DNA of 64,000 nucleotides from contig JADJPA010000001.1 in the NCBI GenBank assembly GCA_016713505.1, positions 868,001 through 932,000 of the forward strand, given 5' to 3'. The DNA comes from Candidatus Competibacteraceae bacterium. GTDB taxonomy: Bacteria; Pseudomonadota; Gammaproteobacteria; Competibacterales; Competibacteraceae. The translations under genes were made by a program, and so were the position numbers. Shown in pieces: positions 28,502 to 38,106 of this stretch (the first letter of the stretch is position 1; every line of letters starts with the position of its first letter). Below the pieces are notes generated by a model that did not search any database, was not told the DNA's origin, and saw nothing but the letters and a program-made list of their open reading frames with translations.

Positions 28502-29452
28502 ATGCAACAGATACAGCAGACGACAGTGACCGATCCGGCGGCTTTCGGCAAGGTGGCGGTGTTGATGGGCGGCTGGTCGGCGGAACGGGAGGTTTCGCTC
28601 AAAAGCGGCGCGGCGGTGCTGGCGGCGCTGCGGGCGCGCGAGGTGAACGCCCACGGTATCGACGCCGACCGCGCGGTTTTGAACGCGTTGGCCGCCGGAA
28701 AATTCGATCGGGCCTTCATCATCCTGCACGGCCGCGGCGGGGAGGATGGCGTCGTTCAGGGCGCCTTGGAAATGCTGGGCATCCCTTACACCGGCAGCGG
28801 CGTGCTGGCCTCGGCGCTGGGCATGGATAAGTTGCGCACCAAGCAGCTTTGGCTGGGCATGGGCCTGCCGACGCCGCCTTATCGCAGGGTTGACAGCGCG
28901 GGCGAACTGGCCGCCGCCGCCGGCGAGCTGGGCTTGCCGCTGGCGGTGAAGCCGTCGCGCGAGGGTTCCAGCATCGGCATCAGCCGGGTCGACGAAGCCA
29001 GCCAGGCGTCGGGGGCGTGGGAACGCGCCGCCGCCTGCGATTCGCCGGTGCTGGTCGAGCCGTGGATTGTGGGCCAGGAATACACCGGCGCGGTGTTGCA
29101 GGGTGAAGCCCTGCCGCTGATCCGCCTGGAGACGCCGCGGGCGTTTTACGACTACGAAGCCAAATACCACGCTGACGATACTCGTTACCTGTGCCCCTGC
29201 GGTCTGCCCGCAGCCCGAGAGGCGGAGTTGCGGGAGCTGGTGCGCCGGGCTTATGCGGCGGTGGGGGGTTACGGCTGGGGGCGAGTGGATTTGCTGGTGG
29301 ACGGACAGGGCCAGCCTTGGTTGTTGGAGGTCAATACCGTACCCGGTATGACCGATCACAGTCTGGTGCCGATGGCGGCGCGGGCGACCGGCGTGAATTT
29401 CGAAGCGCTGGTCTGGCGCATTCTGGAAACCAGCCTGTCGCGGGCGGAGTGA
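28502..29452 (+). CDS. ddlB: D-alanine:D-alanine ligase
   Basis: This 316-residue ATP-grasp enzyme has GKVAVLMGGWSAEREVSLKSG near residue 16, the FIILHGRGGEDGVVQG substrate loop, PLAVKPSREGSSIGIS for ATP binding, and EVNTVPGMTDHSLVP at the metal site. It makes the D-Ala-D-Ala used by MurF. GGGAGGAG precedes the ATG with correct spacing. It follows murC after about 55 bases, one of the few gaps in the cluster, and is followed closely by ftsQ. Confidence 0.96.
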   Translation: MQQIQQTTVTDPAAFGKVAVLMGGWSAEREVSLKSGAAVLAALRAREVNAHGIDADRAVLNALAAGKFDRAFIILHGRGGEDGVVQGALEMLGIPYTGSGVLASALGMDKLRTKQLWLGMGLPTPPYRRVDSAGELAAAAGELGLPLAVKPSREGSSIGISRVDEASQASGAWERAAACDSPVLVEPWIVGQEYTGAVLQGEALPLIRLETPRAFYDYEAKYHADDTRYLCPCGLPAAREAELRELVRRAYAAVGGYGWGRVDLLVDGQGQPWLLEVNTVPGMTDHSLVPMAARATGVNFEALVWRILETSLSRAE

Positions 29453-29459
29453 GCGCGCC

Positions 29460-30266
29460 GTGCGGTTCGGACAAAAACGCCGCCGCCGGGGCGCGACCTC
29501 GCTGAAACGCGAGCCTGCGGACACTCGCGGCCAGTGGAAAGCGGTGTGGGGACCGCCGCTGCGCTGGCTGGGGGTGGCGCTGGTGTTCGCGGCGGTCGGC
29601 TACGGCTTGCAAACCGGCAGCCAGAAACTGCGCGAACCGGGCGCTTTTCCATTGCGGCAGGTGCGCGTCGACGGTGAGTTGCGCAACTTGGTCGAGGCGG
29701 ATTTCAACGCCGTTGCCAGCACGTATGTGGGCCAGAATTTTTTTGTGGCCAACCTGGATGATTTGAATGCGGCGCTGGTGGTCAACCCGTGGATCGAAGA
29801 CGTTTCGGTGCGGCGCGGGTGGCCGGACACGGTGGAAATCAAGCTGCGCGAGCGAATTGCCTTCGGCTATTGGGGGCAGCGCGAGATGGTGGATGTCAAC
29901 GGCGTTCGGTTCCGACCGACCGTGGTGCGCCAACCAGGCCCTTGGCCGAAGCTTTCCGGCCCGGACGGCCATGAAAAAATGTTGATCGAGACGTATCGGG
30001 CCGCGCGCGCCTTGCTCGATCCGCTGGGGCTGAAGTTGGTGCGGCTGGTGCAGGACGAGCGGCGGGCGTGGTGGCTGACCTTCGAAAACGGCCTTGAGGT
30101 GTATGTGGGACGCGAGCAATTCGAGCAGCGGCTCCAACGCTTGGCGCGCGTTTACCCGCGCTTGTTGGCTGCCCAGATCGACCGGATTGCGATAGTGGAT
30201 TTGCGCTATGTCAACGGGTTCGCCGTGCGCTGGAAAGCGGATCGTGCGGTCCCGACGGCGGGTTAA
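29460..30266 (+). CDS. ftsQ: cell division protein FtsQ
   Basis: This 268-residue bitopic protein has a basic cytoplasmic tail (KRRRRG), one membrane helix at about residues 33-52, a POTRA domain at about 62-132 (FPLRQVRVDGELRNL to VNPWIEDVSVRRGWPDTVEI), and the FtsQ-type beta domain containing REQFEQRLQRLARVYP. It links FtsL-FtsB to the rest of the divisome. The start is a GTG. The position between ddlB and ftsA is canonical. Confidence 0.95.
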   Translation: MRFGQKRRRRGATSLKREPADTRGQWKAVWGPPLRWLGVALVFAAVGYGLQTGSQKLREPGAFPLRQVRVDGELRNLVEADFNAVASTYVGQNFFVANLDDLNAALVVNPWIEDVSVRRGWPDTVEIKLRERIAFGYWGQREMVDVNGVRFRPTVVRQPGPWPKLSGPDGHEKMLIETYRAARALLDPLGLKLVRLVQDERRAWWLTFENGLEVYVGREQFEQRLQRLARVYPRLLAAQIDRIAIVDLRYVNGFAVRWKADRAVPTAG

Positions 30267-30286
30267 GCGGCGGCAACGGAGCGGTG

Positions 30287-31519
30287 ATGTCCAAAAAAGA
30301 AGAGAAAAATTTGATCGTCGGACTCGATATCGGCACCTCGAAAGTGGTGGCTATCGTCGGTGAGGTGAGCCCCGACAACACCATCGAGGTGGTCGGCATC
30401 GGTTCTTATCCGTCGCGAGGGCTGAAGAAGGGCGTGGTGGTCAACATCGAATCCACCGTGCAGTCGATCCAGCGCGCGGTTGAGGCGGCCGAGCAAATGG
30501 CCGACTGCCGGATCGATTCGGTATATACCGGCATTTCCGGCAGCCACATTCGGGGCTTCAATTCCAACGGGGTTACCGCGATCAAGAATCAGGAGGTGAC
30601 CGCCGAGGATGTGGAGCGGGTGATGGAAGCCGCGCGGGTGGTGGCGATTCCGGCGGATCAGAAAATCCTCCACATCTTGCCCCAGGAATTCATCATCGAC
30701 AACCAGGAAGGGATTCAAGATCCGGTCGGCATGTCCGGCGTGCGGCTGGAAGCACGGGTCCACATCGTCACCGGCGCGGTCAGCGCCGCGCAAAACATCG
30801 TCAAATGCGTGCAGCGCTGCGGCTTGGAAGTCGACGACATCATCTTGCAGCAACTCGCGTCCAGCCGGGCGGTGCTGGCCCAGGATGAAAAAGAGCTGGG
30901 CGTTTGCTTGGTGGATATCGGCGGCGGCACCACCGATCTGGCAGTGTTCACCCACGGCGCGATCAGCCATACCACCGTCATCCCCATCGCCGGCGATCAG
31001 GTGACCAACGACATCGCCGTGGCCTTTCGCACGCCGGCGCAGGCGGCCGAGGAGATCAAGCTCAAACACGCCTGCTGCCTGCGGCAACTGGCGCGCCAAG
31101 ACGAACGGATCGACGTGACCAGCGTCGGCGACCGCGCGCCGCGCTCGCTCTCGCGCCATGCGCTGGCCGAGGTGGTGGAGCCGCGCTACGAGGAATTTTT
31201 CGAACTGGTGCAAGCGGAGCTCCAGCGCAGCGGTTTTGAGAATTTGATCGCGGCCGGCGTGGTGCTGACCGGCGGCAGCTCCAAGATGGACGGCGTGGTG
31301 GAACTGGCCGAAGACATCTTACACCTGCCGGTGCGGCTGGGGTTTCCCCAGGACGTGGTGGGCTTGCCGGACGTGGTGCGCAATCCGGTCTACGCCACCG
31401 CGGTGGGCTTGTTGTTGTTTGGTAACGAAAACCGGCCGATCAGGCCGAGTCCGATATCGCGCGCGGGCCGCAAGGGGTTGTGGGCGCGGATGAAGAGTTG
31501 GTTTCAGGGGAATTTTTAG
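30287..31519 (+). CDS. ftsA: cell division protein FtsA
   Basis: This actin-like ATPase of about 410 residues shows LIVGLDIGTSKVVAIVGEV (phosphate 1), VCLVDIGGGTTDLAVF (phosphate 2), the FtsA-specific 1C domain in between, and VVLTGGSSKMDGVVELAE. The C-terminal KGLWARMKSWFQGNF is the amphipathic helix that anchors FtsZ filaments to the membrane. GGAG at 30278-30281 favours the ATG at 30287 over the GTG directly before it. The ftsZ gene follows after 67 bases. Confidence 0.96.
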   Translation: MSKKEEKNLIVGLDIGTSKVVAIVGEVSPDNTIEVVGIGSYPSRGLKKGVVVNIESTVQSIQRAVEAAEQMADCRIDSVYTGISGSHIRGFNSNGVTAIKNQEVTAEDVERVMEAARVVAIPADQKILHILPQEFIIDNQEGIQDPVGMSGVRLEARVHIVTGAVSAAQNIVKCVQRCGLEVDDIILQQLASSRAVLAQDEKELGVCLVDIGGGTTDLAVFTHGAISHTTVIPIAGDQVTNDIAVAFRTPAQAAEEIKLKHACCLRQLARQDERIDVTSVGDRAPRSLSRHALAEVVEPRYEEFFELVQAELQRSGFENLIAAGVVLTGGSSKMDGVVELAEDILHLPVRLGFPQDVVGLPDVVRNPVYATAVGLLLFGNENRPIRPSPISRAGRKGLWARMKSWFQGNF

Positions 31520-31586
31520 GGTTTGCGGGTGTTTTGGATCGGGGATCAATCAGGTTTGCCAATCATCAATTGGAGGAGAAGCCATT

Positions 31587-32759
31587 ATGTTTGAGCTGAT
31601 GGATGCAAAGACGGAAAACGCAGTGATCAAGGTCATCGGTGTGGGTGGCGGCGGCAGCAACGCCGTTCAGCACATGCTGAGCGCCAGCGTCGAGGGGGTC
31701 GATTTCATTTGCGCCAACACCGACGCCCAAGCGCTCAAGACCTGTACGGTGCCCATCACCTTGCAGATGGGGGCCAACATCACCAAGGGCTTGGGGGCGG
31801 GGGCCAACCCCGATGTCGGCCGGCAAGCCGCCCAGGAGGATTGCGAGCGCATCCGGGAGGTGTTGCAGGGCGCCGACATGGTGTTCATCACCGCCGGCAT
31901 GGGCGGCGGCACCGGGACCGGGGCCACGCCGGTGGTGGCGCAGCTCGCCAAGGAAATGGGCATTCTGACCGTGGCGGTGGTCACCCGGCCGTTTCCGTTC
32001 GAGGGCAAGAAGCGGATGGAAGTGGCGATGCGCGGCATCCGGGAACTCGGCGAAACCGTGGATTCGCTGATCACCATTCCCAACGAGAAGCTACTGACCG
32101 TGTTGGGCAAGGGCGCCAGCTTGCTGGATGCCTTCAAGGCCGCCAACGATGTGTTGCTGGGAGCCGTGCAAGGCATCGCCGAACTGATCACCCGGCCGGG
32201 CTTGATCAATGTCGATTTTGCCGATGTACGCACCGTGATGGCGGAAATGGGCATGGCGATGATGGGGACCGGTCGGGCGGTCGGCGACGGGCGGGCTCGC
32301 GAAGCCGCCGAAGCGGCCATCGCCAGCCCGCTGTTGGAAAACGTCAATTTGTCCGGTGCCAAGGGTTTGCTGGTCAACATCACCTCGGGCATGGATCTGA
32401 CTATCGGCGAGTTCGAGGAAGTCGGCAACACCATCAAGGAGCTGGCCTCCGACGACGCCACCGTGGTGGTGGGTACGGCGATCGATCCCGAAATGCACAA
32501 TGAACTGCGCGTCACCATCGTGGCGACCGGGATCGGGCAGGGCGTTCCGGCCAAGCAGGCCGGAGTCAAGGAAAAGGAGGCCGCGACGCCGCCCTTCAAG
32601 CTGCTGCGCCAGCAAGGCGATGTCAGCGAGCCGCACTTTCGCGGCGATCGGTCCAGCGTCCGACAGAAAGCGGTCGGCGACGGCTTGAGCGAGCGGGAGC
32701 GAGCCGACGAACTGGAGTATTTGGATATCCCGGCCTTTTTGCGCCGTCAAGCGGACTGA
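31587..32759 (+). CDS. ftsZ: cell division GTPase FtsZ
   Basis: This 390-residue tubulin homologue has VIGVGGGGSNAVQHM at the N-terminus, the GTP signature GGGTGTG near residue 108, and the synergy loop around NVDFADVRTVM near 210. The C-terminal peptide LEYLDIPAFLRRQAD is the docking site for FtsA and other partners, including ZapD, whose gene is about 6 kb away. FtsZ forms the cytokinetic ring. GGAGG lies 8 bases before the ATG. The length is normal. Confidence 0.97.
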   Translation: MFELMDAKTENAVIKVIGVGGGGSNAVQHMLSASVEGVDFICANTDAQALKTCTVPITLQMGANITKGLGAGANPDVGRQAAQEDCERIREVLQGADMVFITAGMGGGTGTGATPVVAQLAKEMGILTVAVVTRPFPFEGKKRMEVAMRGIRELGETVDSLITIPNEKLLTVLGKGASLLDAFKAANDVLLGAVQGIAELITRPGLINVDFADVRTVMAEMGMAMMGTGRAVGDGRAREAAEAAIASPLLENVNLSGAKGLLVNITSGMDLTIGEFEEVGNTIKELASDDATVVVGTAIDPEMHNELRVTIVATGIGQGVPAKQAGVKEKEAATPPFKLLRQQGDVSEPHFRGDRSSVRQKAVGDGLSERERADELEYLDIPAFLRRQAD

Positions 32760-32794
32760 GAAGCCCGCCGGTTGTGTGAAATATGTCGGTCGGA

Positions 32795-32843
32795 CGACCG
32801 GAGTTTTGAAAGGGCTGTTGCCGCTCGTTCCGAACTCCGGTCG
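32795..32843. repeat. perfect 11-bp inverted repeat between ftsZ and lpxC
   Basis: CGACCGGAGTT at 32795-32805 is the exact reverse complement of AACTCCGGTCG at 32833-32843, with a 27-base loop. No T run follows on either strand, so it is not a standard intrinsic terminator. It may be a transcript stem, an attenuation or processing site, or a protein-binding palindrome. Confidence 0.6.
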
Positions 32844-32910
32844 CGTTGAGCGCTGGCGCTAAAGGTTTCTCAACTTAACAACACCGTTAGTTGCAATTGG
32901 GAAACAAAAG

Positions 32911-32940
32911 TTGCGGATTAACGACGGACTGTGGTATCTT
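32911..32940 (+). promoter_or_regulatory. possible lpxC promoter
   Basis: TTGCGG at 32911-32916 and TATCTT at 32935-32940 are 18 bases apart in the AT-richer part of the 317-base ftsZ-lpxC gap. Together with the upstream inverted repeat this suggests lpxC has its own transcription start. Confidence 0.4.
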
Positions 32941-33076
32941 GATCGCGACGCCTGAAGCTGAGAAATGGCTACCGCCCGGTCGAAGGGCTGGCCGGTCCGG
33001 GGAAATGTGGTAGCGCATTGACGCGGCGCTCCAAGGCACCATGCTCCAGTTCAATCGACGTGTTGGGAGACCTGAC

Positions 33077-33991
33077 ATGATTAGGCAACGAACCTTGAAA
33101 AATGCCATTCGGGCGACCGGCGTCGGCCTGCATACTGGCGATAAGGTCTATTTGACGTTGCGGCCGGCGGCGCCTGACGCTGGCATCGTGTTCCGGCGGG
33201 TTGACTTGCCGGAGCCGGTCGAAATCAAGGCGTGCCCGCAGAACGTCGGGGACACCCAACTGTCCACGTCGCTGGTCAAGGGCAAAACGCGCATCTCCAC
33301 GGTCGAGCACTTGCTGTCGGCCTTCGCGGGGCTGGGCATCGATAACGCTTATGTGGACGTGAGCGCCGCCGAGGTGCCAATCATGGACGGCAGCGCCGGG
33401 CCGTTCGTCTTTTTGATTCAGTCGGCGGGTATCGAGGAGCAGCACGCGCCCAAGCGCTTCATTCGCATCAAGCGCCCAGTCATGGCCGAAGAGGGCGACA
33501 AGTGGGCGCGTTTCGATCCGTTCGACGGTTTCAAAGTGGAATTCACCATCGCCTTCGACCATCCGCTGTTCAAGGGGCGCAACCAACATGCGGCGGTGGA
33601 TTTTTCGACCACCTCTTTCGTCAAGGAAGTCAGCCGGGCGCGCACCTTCGGTTTCATGCGCGATCTCGAATACCTGCGGGAGCGTCGGCTAGCCTTGGGC
33701 GGCACCCTCGACAACGCCATCGTGGTGGACGATTATCGAATCCTCAACGAAGACGGGCTGCGTTACGATGACGAATTCGTCAAGCACAAGATTCTGGACG
33801 CCATCGGCGATCTCTACTTACTGGGCCGCAGTCTGATCGGCGCCTTTAACGGTTATAAATCCGGTCACGCCCTCAACAACCGGCTGCTGAGCACCCTGCT
33901 GGCCGACCGGAGCGCTTGGGAGGAAGTGACCTTCAGCGACGAGCGACAAGTGCCGATTTCCTACCTGCAACCGGCTCAGGCGACCCGCTGA
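33077..33991 (+). CDS. lpxC: UDP-3-O-acyl-GlcNAc deacetylase
   Basis: This 304-residue zinc hydrolase starts MIRQRTLKNAIRATGVGLH. The zinc ligands are H78 (STVEHLLSA), H237 and D241 (KHKILDAIGD), and H264 (SGHALNN) is the catalytic base. It performs the committed step of lipid A synthesis. GGGAGA six bases before ATG 33077 decides the start over an upstream in-frame ATG. lpxC closes the cluster as in E. coli, and a strong terminator follows. Confidence 0.97.
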   Translation: MIRQRTLKNAIRATGVGLHTGDKVYLTLRPAAPDAGIVFRRVDLPEPVEIKACPQNVGDTQLSTSLVKGKTRISTVEHLLSAFAGLGIDNAYVDVSAAEVPIMDGSAGPFVFLIQSAGIEEQHAPKRFIRIKRPVMAEEGDKWARFDPFDGFKVEFTIAFDHPLFKGRNQHAAVDFSTTSFVKEVSRARTFGFMRDLEYLRERRLALGGTLDNAIVVDDYRILNEDGLRYDDEFVKHKILDAIGDLYLLGRSLIGAFNGYKSGHALNNRLLSTLLADRSAWEEVTFSDERQVPISYLQPAQATR

Positions 33992-34036
33992 GAACGTTTT
34001 GAGTTAAAATTCATCCATTCGTCTGGACTGTCAGAG

Positions 34037-34076
34037 CGGCTTTCCGGCCCTCAACCGGAAAGCCGTTTTTATTTTT
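34037..34076 (+). terminator. intrinsic terminator after lpxC
   Basis: CGGCTTTCCGG (34037-34047) pairs perfectly with CCGGAAAGCCG (34055-34065) around a 7-base loop, followed by TTTTTATTTTT (34066-34076). It ends the dcw-lpxC transcription unit. Confidence 0.95.
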
Positions 34077-34139
34077 AGGGCCGGCTTTCAAGGCCGCGCC
34101 TCGGGCAAAAATCCCGCTGCTGAGGTATGATTTCGCCCG

Positions 34140-34159
34140 TTTATTCGAGTTTATTCGAG
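34140..34159 (+). repeat. tandem 10-bp repeat upstream of secA
   Basis: TTTATTCGAG occurs twice in tandem at 34140-34149 and 34150-34159, between a possible -10 element (TATGAT, 34126-34131) and the secA ribosome site. It may be a regulator site in the secA leader. No secM-like ORF is seen in this gap. Confidence 0.5.
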
Positions 34160-34183
34160 CGACGAAGGAAAGGCTCCCGATTG

Positions 34184-36904
34184 ATGAACATTCTGAAAAC
34201 CTTGTTTGGTAGCCGTAACGACCGTGTGCTGCGCCCCATGCGCAAGGTGGCGGATCGGATCAACGCGCTGGAACCCGCCATCGCGGCGTTGAGCGACGCG
34301 CAGTTGCGCGCCAAGACCGACGAATTCAAGGGCCGGTTGGCCCAGGGTGAAAAACTCGATGCCTTGTTGCCCGAGGCCTTCGCCGTGGTGCGGGAAGCGA
34401 GCAAGCGCACCCTGGAAATGCGGCATTTCGACGTGCAGTTGATCGGCGGCATGGTGTTGCACGAAGGCAAGATTTCCGAAATGCGCACCGGCGAGGGCAA
34501 GACGCTGGTGGCGACGCTGCCGGTCTATCTCAACGCCCTGACCGGCAAGGGCGTGCACGTGGTCACGGTCAACGATTATCTGGCCCGGCGCGACTCCGAG
34601 TGGATGGGGCAAATCTACACCTTCCTGGGCATGAGCGTCGGGGTGGTGGTGGCCGGGATGGACCCCGAGGAAAAGCGGGCCGCTTACGGAGCCGATATCA
34701 CCTACGGCACCAACAACGAATACGGCTTCGACTACCTGCGCGACAACATGGCGTTCGGGCTGGAGCAAAAGGTGCAGCGGCCACTGCATTATGCCCTGGT
34801 CGATGAGGTAGATTCGATCCTGATCGACGAGGCGCGCACGCCCTTGATCATTTCCGGGCCGGCCGAGGAAAGTTCCGACTTGTACCGCCGGGTCGATGAG
34901 ATCATCCCGAAATTGACGCGCCAGCAAGAGCAGGAGGGACCGGGTGATTACTGGGTCGACGAAAAGGCCAAACAAGTCTATCTGACTGAGGACGGCCACC
35001 AGAAAGTCGAGGATCTGCTGGTGGAAAACGGGCTGTTGCACGGCAACGAAAGCTTGTACGACGCCGCCAACCTCGGTGTGTTTCACCATCTCAACGCCTG
35101 TTTGCGAGCGCACTCCCTGTTTCACAAGGACGTGGAATACATCGTGCGCGGTGGCGAGGTCATCATCGTCGATGAATTCACCGGGCGCACCATGCCCGGC
35201 CGGCGCTGGTCGGACGGCCTGCATCAGGCCATCGAAGCCAAGGAGCGGGTGCCGATTCAGGCCGAGAATCAGACGTTGGCCTCGATTACCTTCCAAAATT
35301 ACTTCCGCCTGTACCAAAAGCTGGCGGGCATGACCGGCACCGCCGATACCGAAGCGTTCGAATTCCAGCAAATTTACGGGCTGGAAGTGGTGGTGGTGCC
35401 CACCCATCTGCCGATGATCCGCAAGGACATGGGCGATCTGGTGTTTCTGACCCAGCAGGAGAAATACGAGGCGGTGCTGGCGGACATTCGCGACTGCCGC
35501 CAGCGCGGCCAGCCGACCTTGGTTGGCACCACTTCGATCGAAGTGTCGGAATTGCTCGCCGAGCTGCTGGATAAAGAGAAGATTGCCCATCAAGTGCTGA
35601 ACGCCAAACAGCACGAGCGCGAGGCCGAAATCATCGCCCAAGCCGGCCAACCCGGCACCGTCACCATCGCCACCAACATGGCCGGTCGCGGCACCGACAT
35701 CGTGCTCGGCGGCAACCTGCAAGCCGAGTTGAAGGCCATGGGAACCGAGGTCGCCGAAACCGCCTTGGAAGAGGCGAAGCGGAACTGGCAGACGCGCCAC
35801 GAGCGGGTGGTGGCCGCCGGCGGCTTGCACGTGATCGGCACCGAACGCCACGAGTCGCGCCGCATCGACAACCAGCTGCGCGGCCGTTCTGGCCGGCAGG
35901 GCGATCCGGGTTCCAGCCGCTTCTATCTGGCGCTGGAGGATAACTTATTACGCATCTTCGCCTCCGACCGGGTGGCGGGGTTGATGCAAAAATTAGGGAT
36001 GGAGAAAGGCGAGGCCATCGAGCATCCCTGGGTGACCAAGGCCATCGAAAACGCCCAGCGCAAGGTCGAGGCCCACAACTTCGATATCCGCAAGAATTTG
36101 CTCGAATTCGACGATGTCGCCAACGACCAGCGCAAGGTGATGTACGCTTGGCGCAACGAGCTGATGGAAGCCCAGGACGTGTCGGAGACGCTCGCCAACA
36201 TGCGCGCCGACGTGCTCAAACAAGCGATCGACACCTACATCCCGCCGCAGAGCCTGGAAGAGCAATGGAACGTTGAAGGTCTGGAGGAAGCCCTGGCTAA
36301 GGAATTTGGCTTGACGTTGCCGGTTAAAAGCTGGTTGGAAGCCGATAGCAATTTGCATGAAGAACCGCTGCGCGAGCGCATCCATGCCGAGCTGGAAAAG
36401 AGTTATGCCGGCAAGGAAAGCCTGGTCGGCGCGCCGTGGATGCGCCAGTTCGAGAAGGCGGTTCTGCTGCAAGTGCTCGACGCCCATTGGCGCGAGCATC
36501 TGGCCGCCATGGACTATTTGCGCCAAGGCATTCACCTGCGCGGTTACGCCCAGAAGAATCCCAAGCAGGAATACAAGCGCGAAGCGTTCGAGATGTTTCA
36601 GGCGCTGGTCCAACGCATCCATCAAGAAGCGGTCGGGTTCATGGTGCGCGCCGAGTTTCAGACCGAGCCGGAACCGATTCCCGCGCCGCGCCAGCCCGCG
36701 CCTTCAAGCTTGCACTTCGAACATGCCGAAGTCTCGGCATTGGCCGAGGGCGAGCCGGAGCCGGAAGGCGGCGCGGGTGACGAGACCCGCTCGGCGGAAC
36801 CGCATATCCCGTTCGTGCGCGAAGGCCGCAAGGTCGGCCGCAACGAACCGTGTCCGTGCGGATCGGGCAAGAAATACAAGCATTGTCACGGCCAATTGGA
36901 CTAG
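34184..36904 (+). CDS. secA: preprotein translocase motor SecA
   Basis: This ATPase of about 906 residues has Walker A GEGKT at 103-107, the Walker B region DEVDSILIDEARTPLIISG near 208, a preprotein cross-linking domain, NMAGRGTDIVLGGN and the RGRSGRQGDPGSS arginine fingers in motor domain 2. The C-terminal zinc motif CPCGSGKKYKHCHG binds SecB and lipid. SecA drives proteins through SecYEG. The ATG at 34184 gives MNILKTLFGSRND, the usual N-terminus; the frame is open further upstream. argJ follows after 11 bases. Confidence 0.97.
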   Translation: MNILKTLFGSRNDRVLRPMRKVADRINALEPAIAALSDAQLRAKTDEFKGRLAQGEKLDALLPEAFAVVREASKRTLEMRHFDVQLIGGMVLHEGKISEMRTGEGKTLVATLPVYLNALTGKGVHVVTVNDYLARRDSEWMGQIYTFLGMSVGVVVAGMDPEEKRAAYGADITYGTNNEYGFDYLRDNMAFGLEQKVQRPLHYALVDEVDSILIDEARTPLIISGPAEESSDLYRRVDEIIPKLTRQQEQEGPGDYWVDEKAKQVYLTEDGHQKVEDLLVENGLLHGNESLYDAANLGVFHHLNACLRAHSLFHKDVEYIVRGGEVIIVDEFTGRTMPGRRWSDGLHQAIEAKERVPIQAENQTLASITFQNYFRLYQKLAGMTGTADTEAFEFQQIYGLEVVVVPTHLPMIRKDMGDLVFLTQQEKYEAVLADIRDCRQRGQPTLVGTTSIEVSELLAELLDKEKIAHQVLNAKQHEREAEIIAQAGQPGTVTIATNMAGRGTDIVLGGNLQAELKAMGTEVAETALEEAKRNWQTRHERVVAAGGLHVIGTERHESRRIDNQLRGRSGRQGDPGSSRFYLALEDNLLRIFASDRVAGLMQKLGMEKGEAIEHPWVTKAIENAQRKVEAHNFDIRKNLLEFDDVANDQRKVMYAWRNELMEAQDVSETLANMRADVLKQAIDTYIPPQSLEEQWNVEGLEEALAKEFGLTLPVKSWLEADSNLHEEPLRERIHAELEKSYAGKESLVGAPWMRQFEKAVLLQVLDAHWREHLAAMDYLRQGIHLRGYAQKNPKQEYKREAFEMFQALVQRIHQEAVGFMVRAEFQTEPEPIPAPRQPAPSSLHFEHAEVSALAEGEPEPEGGAGDETRSAEPHIPFVREGRKVGRNEPCPCGSGKKYKHCHGQLD

Positions 36905-36915
36905 GGGGAGGCTCC

Positions 36916-38106
36916 ATGGAACCCCTTGCCGTCGCCGGTATCCGGCTGGGCAGCACTTGCGCGGGCATCAAGTACCCTGACCGCCGCGATCTGGTGGTGA
37001 TCGAAGCCGCCGCCGGCACGCAGGCGGCCGCCGCGTTCACTCAAAATGCGTTTTGCGCCGCGCCGGTCACGGTCGCGCGGGCGCATCTGGCCGCCGCTTC
37101 TCCCCGTTATTTGCTGGTCAACACCGGCAACGCCAACGCCGGCACCGGCCAGCAGGGTTTGGCGGATGCCGAGGCGAGCTGTCGGGCCTTGGCCGAACAA
37201 ACCGGTTGTCGTCCGATGGAGGTGCTGCCTTTTTCGACCGGTGTCATCGGCGAACCCTTGCCGCTGGCTCGTCTGCTCGCGGGCTTGCCGGCGGCGCTAG
37301 CGACCTTGCGGCCGGAGGGTTGGCGCGATGCCGCGCAGGGCATCATGACCACCGACACCCGGCCTAAATGGGCAACGCGACGCGCGGTGCTGGGCGGACA
37401 CGAGGTCACCGTGACCGGAATCGCCAAGGGGGCGGGGATGATCCGACCGGATATGGCGACCCTGTTGGCCTTCATCGCCACCGATGCCGCCGCGGACAGG
37501 GCGCTGTTGCAGCAAGTCTTGATTGCCGCGGTCGCCGATTCGTTCAACGCGATCACGGTGGATGGCGATACCTCCACCAACGATGCGTGCGTGCTGCTGG
37601 CGACCGGGCAAGCGGGGGTGACCGTACCCGGCGCAGGGGCCGAGCGCGATCAATTCGCCGCCATGATCCGCGAGGTCTGCATCGAACTGGCGCAAGCGAT
37701 CATCCGCGACGGCGAGGGCGCCACCAAATTCATCACCGTGGCGGTCGAGGGGGGCCGTGATACGGCCGAGTGCCGGCAGGTCGCCTATACCATCGCCCAT
37801 TCGCCGCTGATCAAAACGGCGTTTTTCGCTTCCGATCCCAATTGGGGCCGAATTTTGGCGGCGGTGGGTAGAGCGGGTTTGGCGGATTTGCGGTTGGAGC
37901 AGGTCGCCATTCATCTTGACGAAGCGTGCATCGTCCGCGACGGCGGCCGCGCTCCGGCCTATACCGAGCAGCAGGGCCAGCAGGTCATGCAGCGATCCGA
38001 GATCACGATTCGGGTCGAACTCGGGCGCGGTAGGGCCGCCGCGCGAATTTGGACCACCGATCTGTCGTTCGATTACGTTCGCATCAATGCGGAGTATCGG
38101 ACGTGA
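36916..38106 (+). CDS. argJ: bifunctional ornithine acetyltransferase / N-acetylglutamate synthase
   Basis: This 396-residue protein matches ArgJ. LVNTGNANAGTGQQGL lies near residue 70. KGAGMIRPDMATLLAFIATD holds the self-cleavage site just before the threonine that becomes the catalytic nucleophile of the beta chain. DGEGATKFITV and DPNWGRILAAVGRAG are conserved in the second chain. It recycles the acetyl group in the cyclic arginine pathway. GGGGAGG five bases before the ATG decides the start. The secA-argJ-mutT order is also known from pseudomonads. Confidence 0.95.
   Translation: MEPLAVAGIRLGSTCAGIKYPDRRDLVVIEAAAGTQAAAAFTQNAFCAAPVTVARAHLAAASPRYLLVNTGNANAGTGQQGLADAEASCRALAEQTGCRPMEVLPFSTGVIGEPLPLARLLAGLPAALATLRPEGWRDAAQGIMTTDTRPKWATRRAVLGGHEVTVTGIAKGAGMIRPDMATLLAFIATDAAADRALLQQVLIAAVADSFNAITVDGDTSTNDACVLLATGQAGVTVPGAGAERDQFAAMIREVCIELAQAIIRDGEGATKFITVAVEGGRDTAECRQVAYTIAHSPLIKTAFFASDPNWGRILAAVGRAGLADLRLEQVAIHLDEACIVRDGGRAPAYTEQQGQQVMQRSEITIRVELGRGRAAARIWTTDLSFDYVRINAEYRT

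Noticed and set aside
33992..34183. secM-like regulator between lpxC and secA
   Set aside because: The gap holds a terminator and a tandem repeat but no ORF with a signal peptide or arrest motif.
34151..35851. 566-codon reverse-strand ORF inside secA
   Set aside because: It is an antisense shadow of secA; the product is rich in H, Q and G with no family motif.
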